Of a DNA stretch of 64,000 bases, positions 45,706 through 55,623 are shown piece by piece. Made by a program: the position numbers and the translations under genes. The DNA lies in the NCBI RefSeq assembly GCF_017353175.1, contig NZ_JAFMYW010000007.1, positions 62,001 through 126,000 of the forward strand, in the 5' to 3' direction. A model generated the notes under the pieces. It made no database searches. It was given only the letters and a program-made list of their open reading frames with translations, and was not told where the DNA came from. Position 1 is the stretch's first letter. Each line of letters begins with the position of its first letter. Source of the DNA: Fibrella forsythiae (GTDB lineage: Bacteria; Bacteroidota; Bacteroidia; Cytophagales; Spirosomataceae).

Positions 45706-47073
45706 CTATAAATGAGGCAGTGAAACAGTGAATACACTCCCCTTTCCAAGGTCGCTCGTTACGGTAAGAGTACCGTGATGCAACGCAACAAGGCGGGCAC
45801 AGATTGATAAGCCAATGCCAAATCCCTGGTAATCCAGTGCATTGGATGCCCGATAAAATGCCTCGAAGATTCGTGCCTGATCTGATTCAGTAATTCCAAT
45901 TCCATTGTCATGAACCGCAATTCGGCAGTGTTGCGCGTCGGTACTGATACGTACCTGAGCGCTGTGGTCGGGCGAATATTTGCAGGCATTGTCGAACAGA
46001 TTCAGCCATACCTGCTTCAGTAATTCCTCGTGCCCGTCTACGAGGGTATCAGCCTCTGTTTCGGGCATATGCGCATAATCAATATCAATACGGTAGTGTG
46101 GTTTGGCACTCAATAATTCGTCTTTCGCCGTAAACGCAGCATCATCGGCCCGAACCGGGTGGAACGGCAACTGATTAATCGTTTCCAGCGTCCGGGCCAG
46201 ATAAAGCATACTGTTCGTCAGCCCAATCAGTCGGTCGGCATCTGACGACAGATTATGCAGAATTTCTTCGTGTTCAGGCACCGTCAGTGGTCGTAACAAG
46301 CCCAGCTGAATCTCTGATTTGAGGGCGGCCAGCGGTGTACGGAGTTGGTGCGATGTTTGTGAGACGAAGCTCCGTTGCTGCTCAAACGCCTGCTGAAGCC
46401 GCTGCAATACCGTGTTGAAATTGATGGCTAGCCGGGCAATCTCGTCCTGCCGATTTCCTTCATCAAGCCGTTGTTGCAGATTACCGGCTGTGATCGTCGA
46501 TACCTGATCATTGATCTGGCTGATGGGCCGAAGCGATTGACCGGCGAAGAAAATCCCCAGCCCGATTGTCAGGCTCAGCCCGCCCAACAGGCCCCAACCC
46601 AGTGTCAGCCGCAGGTTTGCCAGTTTGCTCTTCCCAAACCGATCGGTTGCTGATGCCAGAATAACTAAATCGCGGCCATTCTGACGGTATACCAGCCCGA
46701 CCAGTTCATTATCGCCGCTAAACGTTTCAATGTCTTTTTGCTGACGAACCTCATTCAGCAACGCGGGCGAGTAGTTGATCACCTGATCGTCTACACTGCT
46801 GTAAATCAGTCGGTTTTTTTCGTCGAAGATCAACACTTTCTCATCGAAGAGCGCCGTCAGTGTGTTCCGGTCGATGATCTTCAGCATCTTCTGGTCCACC
46901 TCCTTCACTTCTACCAGAAACCGGACGGTTGTTCTGCCCTTATTTTTCAGTCGATCGTAAAACTCCTCCCGGCGGTACGTGGCCGACACGAAGTAGATCA
47001 CCACCGAAAAGACAATGAGGATCGACGCCACAATCAGCGAGAATTGGCCCGCAATACGGTTACGAATGGTCAT
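45706..47073 (-). CDS. Sensor histidine kinase of the metal efflux operon
   Basis: A 455-residue protein with two membrane helices (about 11-31 and 153-178) enclosing a periplasmic sensor domain of about 120 residues. It has a HAMP region (SLRPISQINDQVSTITAGNL), H-box SQTSHQLRTPL with phospho-acceptor H242, N-box NLFDNACKYS, and G-boxes DNGIG and GFGIGLS. It is of the CusS/heavy-metal-sensor type by its layout. It overlaps the response-regulator gene by 4 bases, so the two are translationally coupled, and it precedes the efflux genes. It should sense periplasmic metal or envelope stress and phosphorylate the adjacent regulator. Confidence 0.92.
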   Translation of the reverse strand: MTIRNRIAGQFSLIVASILIVFSVVIYFVSATYRREEFYDRLKNKGRTTVRFLVEVKEVDQKMLKIIDRNTLTALFDEKVLIFDEKNRLIYSSVDDQVINYSPALLNEVRQQKDIETFSGDNELVGLVYRQNGRDLVILASATDRFGKSKLANLRLTLGWGLLGGLSLTIGLGIFFAGQSLRPISQINDQVSTITAGNLQQRLDEGNRQDEIARLAINFNTVLQRLQQAFEQQRSFVSQTSHQLRTPLAALKSEIQLGLLRPLTVPEHEEILHNLSSDADRLIGLTNSMLYLARTLETINQLPFHPVRADDAAFTAKDELLSAKPHYRIDIDYAHMPETEADTLVDGHEELLKQVWLNLFDNACKYSPDHSAQVRISTDAQHCRIAVHDNGIGITESDQARIFEAFYRASNALDYQGFGIGLSICARLVALHHGTLTVTSDLGKGSVFTVSLPHL

Positions 47074-47759
47074 ACCTCCTCTTTCAACACGTAACCCATA
47101 CCCGGGCGGTTATGGATCAGTTTAGGCTCAAAATCCCGATCGATCTTTTTGCGCAGGTAATTCACATACACCTCCACCACATTGGTGCCGGGGTCGAAAT
47201 TGAGGCCCCAAACGGCCTCGGCAATGTCCATTTTCGCCATCACCCGCCCTTTGTTCCGAATCAGGTAGTTGAGCAGGGCAAACTCGCGGGCAGTCAGGTC
47301 AATCACCACACTCCCTCGTTTTACTTCTTTGGTGCTTGTGTTCACCAGCAGGTTGGCAACGCGCCAAACCTCTTCTTTTCGACTTTCCTGCCCCAGAGAC
47401 GACCGCCGGAAACAGGTGGCTACCCTGGCAATTAATTCCCGAAAATCGAACGGTTTTACGATGTAATCGTCGGCACCGAGGGCCAGCCCTTCCACCTTAT
47501 CGTCAACCTCGCCAAGCGCAGTAAGCATGATAATGGGAAGATGAGGGCGCTCTGCACGAACAGATCGGCATACTTCAAAACCACTTAAACCGGGCAGTGT
47601 CAGATCCAGAATCAACAGATCAACATCGGGTTGCATCGCTAATTGCCGACCATTAATGCCTTCGTACACCACCTCCGTAGTATACCCTTCCTGCTGAAGG
47701 CCACGACTGATGTTCTGGGCAATTCGCCGGTCGTCTTCAATGATCAGTATCTTCTTCAT
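47070..47759 (-). CDS. OmpR/PhoB-type response regulator of the metal efflux operon
   Basis: A 229-residue protein from ATG 47759 (the longer frame adds residues with no receiver-domain likeness). The receiver domain has the acidic pair in KKILIIEDDRRIA, phospho-acceptor D52 in LLILDLTLPGLSG, and Lys in DDYIVKPFDF. The winged-helix DNA-binding domain follows (DLTAREFALLNYLIRNKGRV ... NVVEVYVNYLRKKID). Length and layout are normal for OmpR-type regulators. It is the first gene of the five-gene metal efflux operon and presumably activates it when phosphorylated by the coupled kinase. Confidence 0.94.
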   Translation of the reverse strand: MKKILIIEDDRRIAQNISRGLQQEGYTTEVVYEGINGRQLAMQPDVDLLILDLTLPGLSGFEVCRSVRAERPHLPIIMLTALGEVDDKVEGLALGADDYIVKPFDFRELIARVATCFRRSSLGQESRKEEVWRVANLLVNTSTKEVKRGSVVIDLTAREFALLNYLIRNKGRVMAKMDIAEAVWGLNFDPGTNVVEVYVNYLRKKIDRDFEPKLIHNRPGMGYVLKEEV

Positions 47760-47987
47760 GTAGTACTTACAACTCTGTTTTGGCCGAAACAATGCCCGAA
47801 ACAGGTAGCTGTTCGATCAGCAGGAAGTACTTCCAGTATGAAATTTACTTCATTCTTCAGTCAGTTTACGAGTAGGTAAAGCTGAATAAGCGCCTGCAGA
47901 AAGGCGCAGGTCGGTGCGTCCTGGCCAAGCGCGGGCGTCTGTCTTCTGCAACCGGGCCAGCCTGCCAGTTGGACATGACAGACGCAT

Positions 47988-50900
47988 TTATCTGGCTCGT
48001 CGAACCCCAACTGGCAGGCATTTACCCGTCTGGCAATCGCAGGGTGGCACCACTACAGATACGGTGCTGTAACATCCGCTCTCGTTATACACCCTGATCC
48101 AATACGTACCTGATGAATGGAGCAGGCCTACATCACCACGCGCTGGCAAGGTTGTTTTGCCCGACGTAACCGGTTCACCTGACTCAAACGAGCTTCCTCT
48201 CACCAACTCGTACTGACGTGTCCCGACCGTCGGACCGGCAGTGTCTGCCAGTACGATCGTATACGCCTCGGGGCCACTGCACAGGATAGACATTGGCCCA
48301 ATTACTGGCCGGGGATTCACCAGGATGGTGGCAACGGCGTATGTACTACTTGCGCCGATTGTGCAGGTAGCCGTGTAACTCAATACGCTTGGGCTGACTG
48401 TGGCGGCCAGATCAACGGTTGAGATCAGTACCGACCCCCCACTAGCTGGATTCGTTCCTGATGACCAGCGAATTACGCCTGTCTCACACCCACTGGCAGT
48501 GAGCACGGCCGTTTCGCCAGCGCAGACAGTTGTGCTACCAATAGCGATACTGGCAGCCACCGTACAACTCGCTGGTGCATCATACAGCTCACTGATCTGT
48601 TGGCCGGCATAGCTCAAAGTCAATGCGTGCAGGCCTGAGCCTGACGGAAAACCAGTTATCGAAAAAGGTACAGACGTGGCTCCCGCCATAATGGGTAATA
48701 AGATGGTCGTAGGCCCATCTGTCAGAACCGCCGTATCGGTTATGGCATTAGAGAGCGAGATGACCCCGGTGAGTGTATACTCGTTTGTCACTGAATTACA
48801 CACACCCGGTAATAACGCAACTGAGATTGCCGGCACACAGGTACGTTGTGGAAGCAACGTCGATACCACAGTAAAGCAGCAGGGACCGTTGTAGATCACA
48901 ATTGAGTAGCTAGTGCCATTTGTGTACTGTGGATTAGGCAGGTCCGAAAAACGTACCTGGCCGTCAACAACCGGTTGGCTATTCTCCGTGACGGTGTACG
49001 ATGGCAGTGCACCGGCGGAAAAGAGGATGGCTTTATTTCCGTTCTGGATCCCGCTCAGCTCAATACGTCCATCATTATTTGTGACTGTACCGCTGGCTGG
49101 ACAGCTCGGTGGTGTAACCGATACGCTGGCGACAATCGTTGGCAGGCAATAAAAACCTACATCAAAGCTATGATCTACCGAACCGAGGTTACCGGTAGTA
49201 ACGCTGATGACCGGTGCCGTGAACGCCGAGATTGTGGCCACCTGAGCGTCCGAATCGGTCAGGTCGCTGGCCGTGGCACCCGTAGCGTTTGCTACCGTAA
49301 GCTGATACCTGCCCCCGGCTTCCGTCAGCACATCGTCGGCAAATTGCCCGGCAGTACCAAACATGAGCTGGTATGTGGTGTTCGGCAACAGCGAAGACGT
49401 TGAGCCCGAAAGCGTCGATGACGTTGGCGCATAGGTAAAGTAATATTCGCCGTTGGCATCGGTAGTCGTGGTAGCTATGACGTTATTGTTCTGATATAGA
49501 GTCACATTGACACCTGCCAGTCCTTTCTCGTTCGGGTCCTGCTCCCCGTCGCGGTCGTCGTCTTGCCAGACCCGGTTCCCAATTTGCAGATAACTGGGCA
49601 GTTCGCAATTCAGGCTTACCCCGCCCAGACCGGTAGCTTTGCCGAAAGTGCCACTATCGCCGTCGAGCGTTCGATACACCACATAGGAGCTGGTCGCATT
49701 ATTGCCCGACTTATAATAACCGGTTGAATTGCTCAAATAACGGACACCACCCGACCAGGATTGATCATTCAGCGGGTCCATGGTTGATACAACTACCTCG
49801 CCTGAACCAGGCCGAATGGCCAGTGACCCATTCGCATTTTCAGCATGGATTAGCTCGCCACCGTAGTAGAAATCATCATTGTAGAACTCGCCGCCTCCCG
49901 GCCCCTGGTTATTCGTGGGGCTCGATCCTGCGTTAGGACCGGCTTTACCCCCATTTTCCAGCACGTAGGTCCCATTACTAAAGTAGGCCCGCAGCACATC
50001 GCCCCCACTCATGTTCACATAGTGGGTCTCGTTGGCGGCACTGGGGCTGAAGTTTTCGAAGCCAAGCTGTAAGCCCGACCGATCATTGAAACCCAGCACC
50101 ATAGACCCATCAATATCAAACTGAATATCGGCCAGAATAGGTTGGGGATGAATGATCGTGTTCCGGTTTACCAGCGTGAGTTCGCTGAACGAATCTACCC
50201 AGGGGAACCAGCCTCTGACGCTGAAATCAGTCCGGTCGGGCGCGCCTTTGGGGTACGTCAGCGGAAAATCGAAAATGATCCGATACGTTCCCCCGCTTCC
50301 CAGATCGTTCGTTGTGCCAGGTGTGTATGCAAACACAACAGCCCGCAGATCACTTTTACTCTTACTAACTGAGGCATCGCAAACGGCTCCTATGTATACC
50401 TTGCCCTGATAGGCCTTCACCCCCCAGATTCGACGCATCCCGCTGCGGCAGGTCGTATCGGCGGGTAGCGGATGCGCCGCCCAGTCGCCGGAGCCTGGAA
50501 CGGAGCCTCCGGCAACACGCATCGAATACAACTGGCCATCATGGAGATTAGTAAACCAGAGCAGAGACCCATCTTCGGCAAGGTCCATATCACCAATACC
50601 TACTTTGCCGACGGCGTCAAATGCTGCGGAGTCATGACTGGCAGTTCCAGGTGTGGGCAGCAGTCCACGATCTGAATTGGATGGAATAGCGCCCAGGTTG
50701 ATGCCCAGTTCGGCCACATTGACAAACAGGCTTGTATTCGCCGGCCCGGGATTGGCAGCTGCCATATCTGTTTTGTAAATCCCCCCAACGCCAACCGGCC
50801 CCATACCCACGTGCCTCCGCATGACAGCGCTGGTATACAATCGTCTGGTGAATTTGTCATATGCAGTTCCCCACAACGATCCCACCTGACCGGCTGTTGC

Positions 50901-51896
50901 CAGCGGCGTCATGCTGCTCATGTTCTTGTTACCCCGCAGCGAATACGGGAAAGCAACAAGGGCATCGAGCGTACCAGACGTTGACCCGCCAGGCAGTGGA
51001 TCGCCATTGACAAAACAGGGCACCATAACCAACGGATCGGTCTGGCAATACTCCTGTGCGTTCAGTACGCCTAAGTCCACGGCACAGTCGGGGGTAGCTA
51101 TAAACTGAACAGTAGTACGGCCATCTGCCCCATTGATTGTTCCATTGCCGGCATATGTGGGTACGTTGCTGAACTCAACCCGAACCGGGTACGCCGCCGG
51201 AGCAACAGCCAGCGTGTATTTGCCCGTTGAATCGGTCGCTGTGGTTAGGGTAGCCCCATCGCTGGTGATCGCCTTGACCTTAATATCCGGTAAGCCGGTT
51301 GACTCGCCCGGCTGATGCACCCCATCGGCGTTAAAATCCTTGAATACGGTTCCGCCCAGGCCAGCGCAGGCCAGTGGCAAGCAAGGGACAGGCGCTGTTA
51401 GTGTACTGGAAACTGCACAGGCCGTTGCCCCCGATCCATACGTAACCAATACAGTCAGGGGCATGCCAGTTGCCTCGATGTCAAAAGCAACTACCTGTGG
51501 GCTATGAATATCGGCCTCGGTCACCGTGGGTACGTTGCGCGGAACGATCGTCTTTATCTGATCATTTATCTGCACGTAGATTGATTCTCCGTCCGGAACG
51601 TTTGTCCAGCTTACTTCGGCTGTCACCGTTGCCCTGCTGCTTCCACCCACGGCATAGCAACCTGAAACATGGGTGCCGACGGCCAGGCCACAATCATTAT
51701 CGGGTGCGGGCTCAACTGAGGTAAAGGTAGTCGGGAGGATGGTCGAGGTGGCAGGTAATCGGTTTATTTTACGCGCTACAGGGCTGCGTTGATGAATTGG
51801 TTGATGAATACTTGGTGGTGCGTTAACGTCGCTGGCATTCGGTGATTGTACAACTAGTATGGGGATAAATAGAGGCACAAGTAGCCGTAAATTCAT
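47988..51896 (-). CDS. Large secreted adhesin-like protein with two SdrD B-like domains
   Basis: A 1302-residue protein with an N-terminal signal (MNLRLLVPLFIPILVVQS). SdrD B-like domains occur near residue 190 (VFKDFNADGVHQPGES, with Asp ligands typical of calcium) and near 780 (VWQDDDRDGEQDPNEKGLAGVNVTLY). Between them is a Gly/Asn/Ser-rich region (300-760) of beta-propeller-like composition (TDMAAANPGPANTS, GWFPWVDSFSELTLV). The C-terminal part holds Cys-rich Ig-like repeats. The end CDCQTGKCLPVGVRRAR resembles other Cytophagales cell-surface proteins, but I see no certain type IX secretion signal. Probably a surface or extracellular protein; function unknown. Confidence 0.82.
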   Translation of the reverse strand: MNLRLLVPLFIPILVVQSPNASDVNAPPSIHQPIHQRSPVARKINRLPATSTILPTTFTSVEPAPDNDCGLAVGTHVSGCYAVGGSSRATVTAEVSWTNVPDGESIYVQINDQIKTIVPRNVPTVTEADIHSPQVVAFDIEATGMPLTVLVTYGSGATACAVSSTLTAPVPCLPLACAGLGGTVFKDFNADGVHQPGESTGLPDIKVKAITSDGATLTTATDSTGKYTLAVAPAAYPVRVEFSNVPTYAGNGTINGADGRTTVQFIATPDCAVDLGVLNAQEYCQTDPLVMVPCFVNGDPLPGGSTSGTLDALVAFPYSLRGNKNMSSMTPLATAGQVGSLWGTAYDKFTRRLYTSAVMRRHVGMGPVGVGGIYKTDMAAANPGPANTSLFVNVAELGINLGAIPSNSDRGLLPTPGTASHDSAAFDAVGKVGIGDMDLAEDGSLLWFTNLHDGQLYSMRVAGGSVPGSGDWAAHPLPADTTCRSGMRRIWGVKAYQGKVYIGAVCDASVSKSKSDLRAVVFAYTPGTTNDLGSGGTYRIIFDFPLTYPKGAPDRTDFSVRGWFPWVDSFSELTLVNRNTIIHPQPILADIQFDIDGSMVLGFNDRSGLQLGFENFSPSAANETHYVNMSGGDVLRAYFSNGTYVLENGGKAGPNAGSSPTNNQGPGGGEFYNDDFYYGGELIHAENANGSLAIRPGSGEVVVSTMDPLNDQSWSGGVRYLSNSTGYYKSGNNATSSYVVYRTLDGDSGTFGKATGLGGVSLNCELPSYLQIGNRVWQDDDRDGEQDPNEKGLAGVNVTLYQNNNVIATTTTDANGEYYFTYAPTSSTLSGSTSSLLPNTTYQLMFGTAGQFADDVLTEAGGRYQLTVANATGATASDLTDSDAQVATISAFTAPVISVTTGNLGSVDHSFDVGFYCLPTIVASVSVTPPSCPASGTVTNNDGRIELSGIQNGNKAILFSAGALPSYTVTENSQPVVDGQVRFSDLPNPQYTNGTSYSIVIYNGPCCFTVVSTLLPQRTCVPAISVALLPGVCNSVTNEYTLTGVISLSNAITDTAVLTDGPTTILLPIMAGATSVPFSITGFPSGSGLHALTLSYAGQQISELYDAPASCTVAASIAIGSTTVCAGETAVLTASGCETGVIRWSSGTNPASGGSVLISTVDLAATVSPSVLSYTATCTIGASSTYAVATILVNPRPVIGPMSILCSGPEAYTIVLADTAGPTVGTRQYELVRGSSFESGEPVTSGKTTLPARGDVGLLHSSGTYWIRVYNESGCYSTVSVVVPPCDCQTGKCLPVGVRRAR

Positions 51897-52607
51897 GGTG
51901 GTGAGGTTGAATGTTGAGTGATCACAAGCATACTATCAGGCGCAACGGACAGTTTGTCTCCAGCCGCTCAGCCTGTATACTTTCCGGATACGACAGCCGA
52001 TTTTAACCTGATGGTACAGCGCACGATGAGGCTATACGTATGTTGGTTTTACCATCTTATCATGTCTACTCACACCATCGGCAACATTCATACCAGCCCA
52101 CAAAATGATTTACATATGACTATATTTATAAATTAAGCGTAATGATATAGTAATTATCAGTCCTTCAGCGTACTCAACGGGTAAGGGCCGTACAGGGCGC
52201 AAAAACTACGCCAGCCTGTATAGTGGTTTTGATTTCCACCATCGGCCGATCGCTGACATGGCGATCGTTCAGCTTCTGCCTGTCGGGTTGAAAAATAGGG
52301 TGATCAGTGGTATAAACTGCCTTTTCTGAGCAGCAACGGCGGTTCGCCAGCGACAGCGATTTAGCCAGCATGCAGACCAGTAAATGCTTACCAAAACGGG
52401 CGTTATCCTCTAATCGATTATAGCCCGTCTCCATGTCGACAAACAAAAACCTCTGCAAAACATTGATTAACAATGCGTTACAGAGGTATATCGTACCGGG
52501 TGCCGGACCCGAGCAATACTAGTAAACAAGCAATTGATAGACAGATAGTTATGTATATAACGGGTCTATATATCACGTCTCAAGCAGAATTTATCTCAAT
52601 TTCTGTC
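51897..52607. other. Long gap at the edge of the accessory region
   Basis: About 710 bases with no convincing gene. It is more AT-rich toward 52080-52160 and 52540-52590. A 99-codon frame on the minus strand (52174-52473) is present, but its translation has mixed composition and no recognisable domain. The gap separates core genes from the element-like genes to the right and may hold the element border. No tRNA, integrase or direct repeat was visible. Confidence 0.45.
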
Positions 52608-52985
52608 TCAGTTTCTCGCAGTTTTTAGCACCTGGATTAGATCATCTTTATCTGCTAAGCGAGCCATCAGTTGTAAATTCTGTTCCTCCATCCGGGCCAA
52701 TTGGGCCTCACAATCCATCAGCGATCTCTTAGGTAGCGGTTTGTAATTAGCCTTACTATCCTCGATAAGTTGCTGTAAACCAGTCTCCGTTTCACGGATA
52801 AAGGCTTCAACGGGTATCCCTGTATTCTCGCTAAGAATAAAGAGATGATCTGTCTTCTGACTCTCCCTGTCAAGTAGCTTTTGGACGGCTCCATCCGTCA
52901 CATCCAGCCAGAGCGCAATCTCTTTCGGGGATACCCCTTTGAGTCGCATTAGATACTTAATTCGCTTACCTACATGTACGGGCAT
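52608..52985 (-). CDS. HTH (XRE-like) transcriptional regulator
   Basis: A 125-residue protein. The first 55 residues form a helix-turn-helix: GKRIKYLMRLKGVSPKEIALWLDVTDGAVQKLLDRE, where VSPKEIALWLDVTDGAVQKLL fits an XRE-type recognition unit. The C-terminal half (about 75-125) is a coiled coil (LARMEEQNLQLMARLADKDDLIQVLK) likely for dimerisation. It is divergent from the next plus-strand genes. The 160-base interval holds short AAATAG/CTATTT arms (53038-53062) that could be its operator (inference). Confidence 0.78.
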   Translation of the reverse strand: MPVHVGKRIKYLMRLKGVSPKEIALWLDVTDGAVQKLLDRESQKTDHLFILSENTGIPVEAFIRETETGLQQLIEDSKANYKPLPKRSLMDCEAQLARMEEQNLQLMARLADKDDLIQVLKTARN

Positions 52986-53146
52986 CGGCTTTTCCGGAAA
53001 AAAATTCAGAAAAAAATTCTTTTAGTCGTGTAAATCAAATAGAATTGCATAGAAATCTATTTCAAAACAGTGAAAATCGGGACTAGGTAGCGGCAATAAT
53101 ATTCATTACTGAGACAGTTTTGAGCCAACGGTTCCGAATCAGATTT

Positions 53147-53440
53147 ATGAGACCTATATCCAGATATGCGCCCTTGCGAACGCTGTTCGAGGAACAAGGG
53201 AAATCTATCAGACATAGTCTACAGGCCCGTTGGGAGTTGGAAACAGGGCTAAGCAATCGGTCTTTCTACAATAGGCTTGATGCGCCCGATCTGTCAGATT
53301 ACCTACTGTTCAGTATTGTGCTTGCCGTACCACTGGAGGAACTGCTTGGCCGGAAACCATTTGAGTTGCCCCAGGGAGAGCCGCATCTGCTCGAACTCGC
53401 GGCATCATTGAATCTTAAGAAATCACCAATACGGCAATGA
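53147..53440 (+). CDS. Small HTH-like protein of the accessory element
   Basis: A 97-residue protein from ATG 53147. An in-frame TTG at 53120 would add nine residues. The region RHSLQARWELETGLSNRSFYNRLDAPDLSDYLLFSIVLAVPLEELLG (about 25-70) has the alternating short-helix pattern of XRE/HTH domains with an SFYNRL recognition-helix-like part. It may regulate the plus-strand genes that follow. The stop overlaps the ATG of the next gene (ATGA), so they are coupled. Confidence 0.65.
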   Translation: MRPISRYAPLRTLFEEQGKSIRHSLQARWELETGLSNRSFYNRLDAPDLSDYLLFSIVLAVPLEELLGRKPFELPQGEPHLLELAASLNLKKSPIRQ

Positions 53441-53628
53441 GTGAGTCAACTGTTCGTCTGATTTTGGCTGCCGGTGGCTTGCTGCTGGCTGGTACGGGGG
53501 GCGTTGAGCTATGGTGCGCTCATTGCACAGGTATGCCATTGTCCTGGCCTGTCTGGTGGTCTACTCTATTCCTGTTTGGGGTTGGGTTTGCCTCAATATG
53601 TCTACTTCGTCCTACACGAAATCGCTGA
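53437..53628 (+). CDS. Small two-helix membrane protein
   Basis: A 63-residue protein overlapping the previous stop codon by ATGA. Two hydrophobic segments: LILAAGGLLLAGTGGVELW and VWWSTLFLFGVGFASICLL, joined by a short loop with two cysteines (CAHC). No family recognised. The translational coupling is the main support for the gene being real. Confidence 0.6.
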   Translation: MSESTVRLILAAGGLLLAGTGGVELWCAHCTGMPLSWPVWWSTLFLFGVGFASICLLRPTRNR

Positions 53629-53656
53629 TCGACACTGCACCCTACCCTTTCTAACC

Positions 53657-54130
53657 ATGAGTACAACATCTCTAGGCGAACCAGAACCGCAGGTAACTGT
53701 AAGCTCGCTTGACCAGTACATTTCAGAAGAAACAGCGGAACAGCTGTATGAACTTGGCTTCTCCTGGCTCTGTCGAGCTGAATACGTTCGAAATAGGGAA
53801 ACTCGCTCGGTAATGCTAATGCTTGATGTTAGCCTCACACCTCGACGTGATGATTGTGACTACCGACCAGCCTATGAGCTACATCATCTACTCGACGCTA
53901 TTCACTCGCAGCGTAAGAAAAACGAGTTTATCCAAGTGCTGTTCTCAATGGGGTCTGTCTCTACGATTGGCCTTGAAAATGATTCGGTCTTTAACCTGCG
54001 GCAAGGCCCACTTATCGCTGAGCTGCATTCAATCAATTGGGCGGACAATATAGGAAAGCTCCTTATTAAAGCCCTTGAAAAAACGAGAAGTATCAACTCG
54101 GACTTAATGCCCGCCGATGTATCGGATTGA
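53657..54130 (+). CDS. Accessory-element protein of unknown function
   Basis: A 157-residue protein from ATG 53657. The open frame upstream is a shadow of the membrane gene. The sequence starts MSTTSLGEPEPQVTVSSLDQ and shows helical blocks (SLDQYISEETAEQLYELGF) and a beta segment with VMLMLDVSLTPRRDD, then TIGLENDSVFN. No known domain recognised. It lies between the small membrane gene and the winged-helix protein, all in one direction. Confidence 0.65.
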   Translation: MSTTSLGEPEPQVTVSSLDQYISEETAEQLYELGFSWLCRAEYVRNRETRSVMLMLDVSLTPRRDDCDYRPAYELHHLLDAIHSQRKKNEFIQVLFSMGSVSTIGLENDSVFNLRQGPLIAELHSINWADNIGKLLIKALEKTRSINSDLMPADVSD

Positions 54131-54205
54131 GTGACCCTATTCAGTTCCCAGCTGATTCCATCACTTGACATTCAACGGGCTTCCTTTCGGTAGCCGGACT
54201 TCTCT

Positions 54206-55615
54206 ATGTTACCTGTCTGCGAACAAGATGTGTTCACGCGAATGCATCAAATTATCAAACACCATAATGAGCATCAAACGTACCTGGCCGATACCATTCG
54301 GTTAGGTACGTTGGCCACGATGGAAACGCTCGTTAATACGGCCTGTAAACAGCTCCGTGTTCATTTGAAGTCAGTCCTTTCTATCGATAATGATGAGCTT
54401 CCGCCTATTTATACGAACCGGCAAGAAATTGCCGATCTGGCAAAATGTGGCCCTAGAACTGTCTACGATCACCTTGAACGGTTGCGTAAGGTCGGACTCA
54501 TTCGTAAGGTTTTTAGGGGCCGAAAACACGATTTTAAGGTGTGGATAAACCCGTGGATACTGCTTGGAGCAGTGTTTGAGCCGCCGGTATTGATAGACCT
54601 TGATTCAGCCCGAAATCGACCTTCCACCCCGGCTATGCGGCAGATTTCGCCGCTTCAAAACACATTAGAAGGTAATAATAACCTTCCTAATAGCGGTGTG
54701 GAATCGGTGGATAAGGTTGTGGGCCTTCAGGAAAGCCCGGTGCCACCGCTTCCACGGGTGCGATTGAACGTTAGACTTTCAACATTAGAACGGGAGGCAG
54801 CACCCCAAGAGCAACGAGGCCGGGAGGCCTCATTAGATGGGTCGCCGGGGGGGGGCGCGGCCCCGGTCGATACCCAGCCCGACCCAGCACAAATAACGCC
54901 ACAGTGGCTTGAAAAGGCCCAATTAGTGGCTGACGATACGGGAGGTCAGCCCGCCGGTAGTTCGGTACGCCTAGGAAACGTGCCGACTACCGGCGGAGTC
55001 CCCCAGCTGGAAGGACGCGATTTTGCTACCTACAAACGGCAGCGAGTCCTTACAATGGCCTTTTGGGACGTGGCTAGGGAAAAGTTCTGGCCAAAGCAGT
55101 ACTTCTCGAAAAACCATACGGACAAGATTCTCAATCTGCTTTGGAATGATGTGCTTTTTGGCGGCATGAAGTGTACCACCGATCAAAAAAGTAACGAGCT
55201 CTACACGCAGCGGATTTCTCAGCTCAACAAAGCAGAACGATTCATTCTCCGCAATAAGTGGCCATCCGTAATGCCGCCGCTATGCTATTTTTCTCAGGAG
55301 CATTACAAAAATCAGTTGCAAAGTGGTGCAAAGGGGAATTTTCACCACACCACGAAATGGCAGATTGCAGACGACAAGCAAGCTGCTGTGGTGAAAAGCA
55401 ATCAATTGATCGATCAGGCAATTGATTCAGTACTACAGCTACGCCCCCCCCGTGGTTACAGCGGCGAGCGCACTTTAATTGGCCTATACTCCCACTGGAA
55501 ACACCGCTTGCATCGAGAGGTAAACGACGGTCTACTGACTGAGCGGTTTCATACCACTGTGTCGGCCGCCGTAGGGAAACTAGCAGCCCCCAATCCTGAA
55601 TTTTCACCACAATAA
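54206..55615 (+). CDS. Winged-helix DNA-binding protein, possible element replication initiator
   Basis: A 469-residue protein. The N-terminal region has a DNA-binding winged helix (about 64-118): YTNRQEIADLAKCGPRTVYDHLERL followed by a hairpin wing (LIRKVFRGRKHDFKVWI). The middle is a Gly/Pro/Gln-rich linker (about 130-265) containing a G9 homopolymer at 54847-54855. The C-terminal part (YKRQRVLTMAFWDVAREKFWP, then HWKHRLHREVNDGLLTERF) is helical. The layout matches proteins often found on Bacteroidota plasmids or integrated elements and annotated as replication or HTH proteins, but I cannot place it in a named Rep family. The next gene begins 9 bases after the stop. Confidence 0.65.
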   Translation: MLPVCEQDVFTRMHQIIKHHNEHQTYLADTIRLGTLATMETLVNTACKQLRVHLKSVLSIDNDELPPIYTNRQEIADLAKCGPRTVYDHLERLRKVGLIRKVFRGRKHDFKVWINPWILLGAVFEPPVLIDLDSARNRPSTPAMRQISPLQNTLEGNNNLPNSGVESVDKVVGLQESPVPPLPRVRLNVRLSTLEREAAPQEQRGREASLDGSPGGGAAPVDTQPDPAQITPQWLEKAQLVADDTGGQPAGSSVRLGNVPTTGGVPQLEGRDFATYKRQRVLTMAFWDVAREKFWPKQYFSKNHTDKILNLLWNDVLFGGMKCTTDQKSNELYTQRISQLNKAERFILRNKWPSVMPPLCYFSQEHYKNQLQSGAKGNFHHTTKWQIADDKQAAVVKSNQLIDQAIDSVLQLRPPRGYSGERTLIGLYSHWKHRLHREVNDGLLTERFHTTVSAAVGKLAAPNPEFSPQ

Positions 55616-55623
55616 ATACCCTA

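Noticed and set aside
51918-52136. 72-codon plus-strand frame upstream of the adhesin gene
   Set aside because: It lies in the promoter side of the adhesin gene and reads like random sequence.
52174-52473. 99-codon minus-strand frame in the gap before the accessory region
   Set aside because: No recognisable domain, mixed composition and no promoter or coupling. It may be chance.
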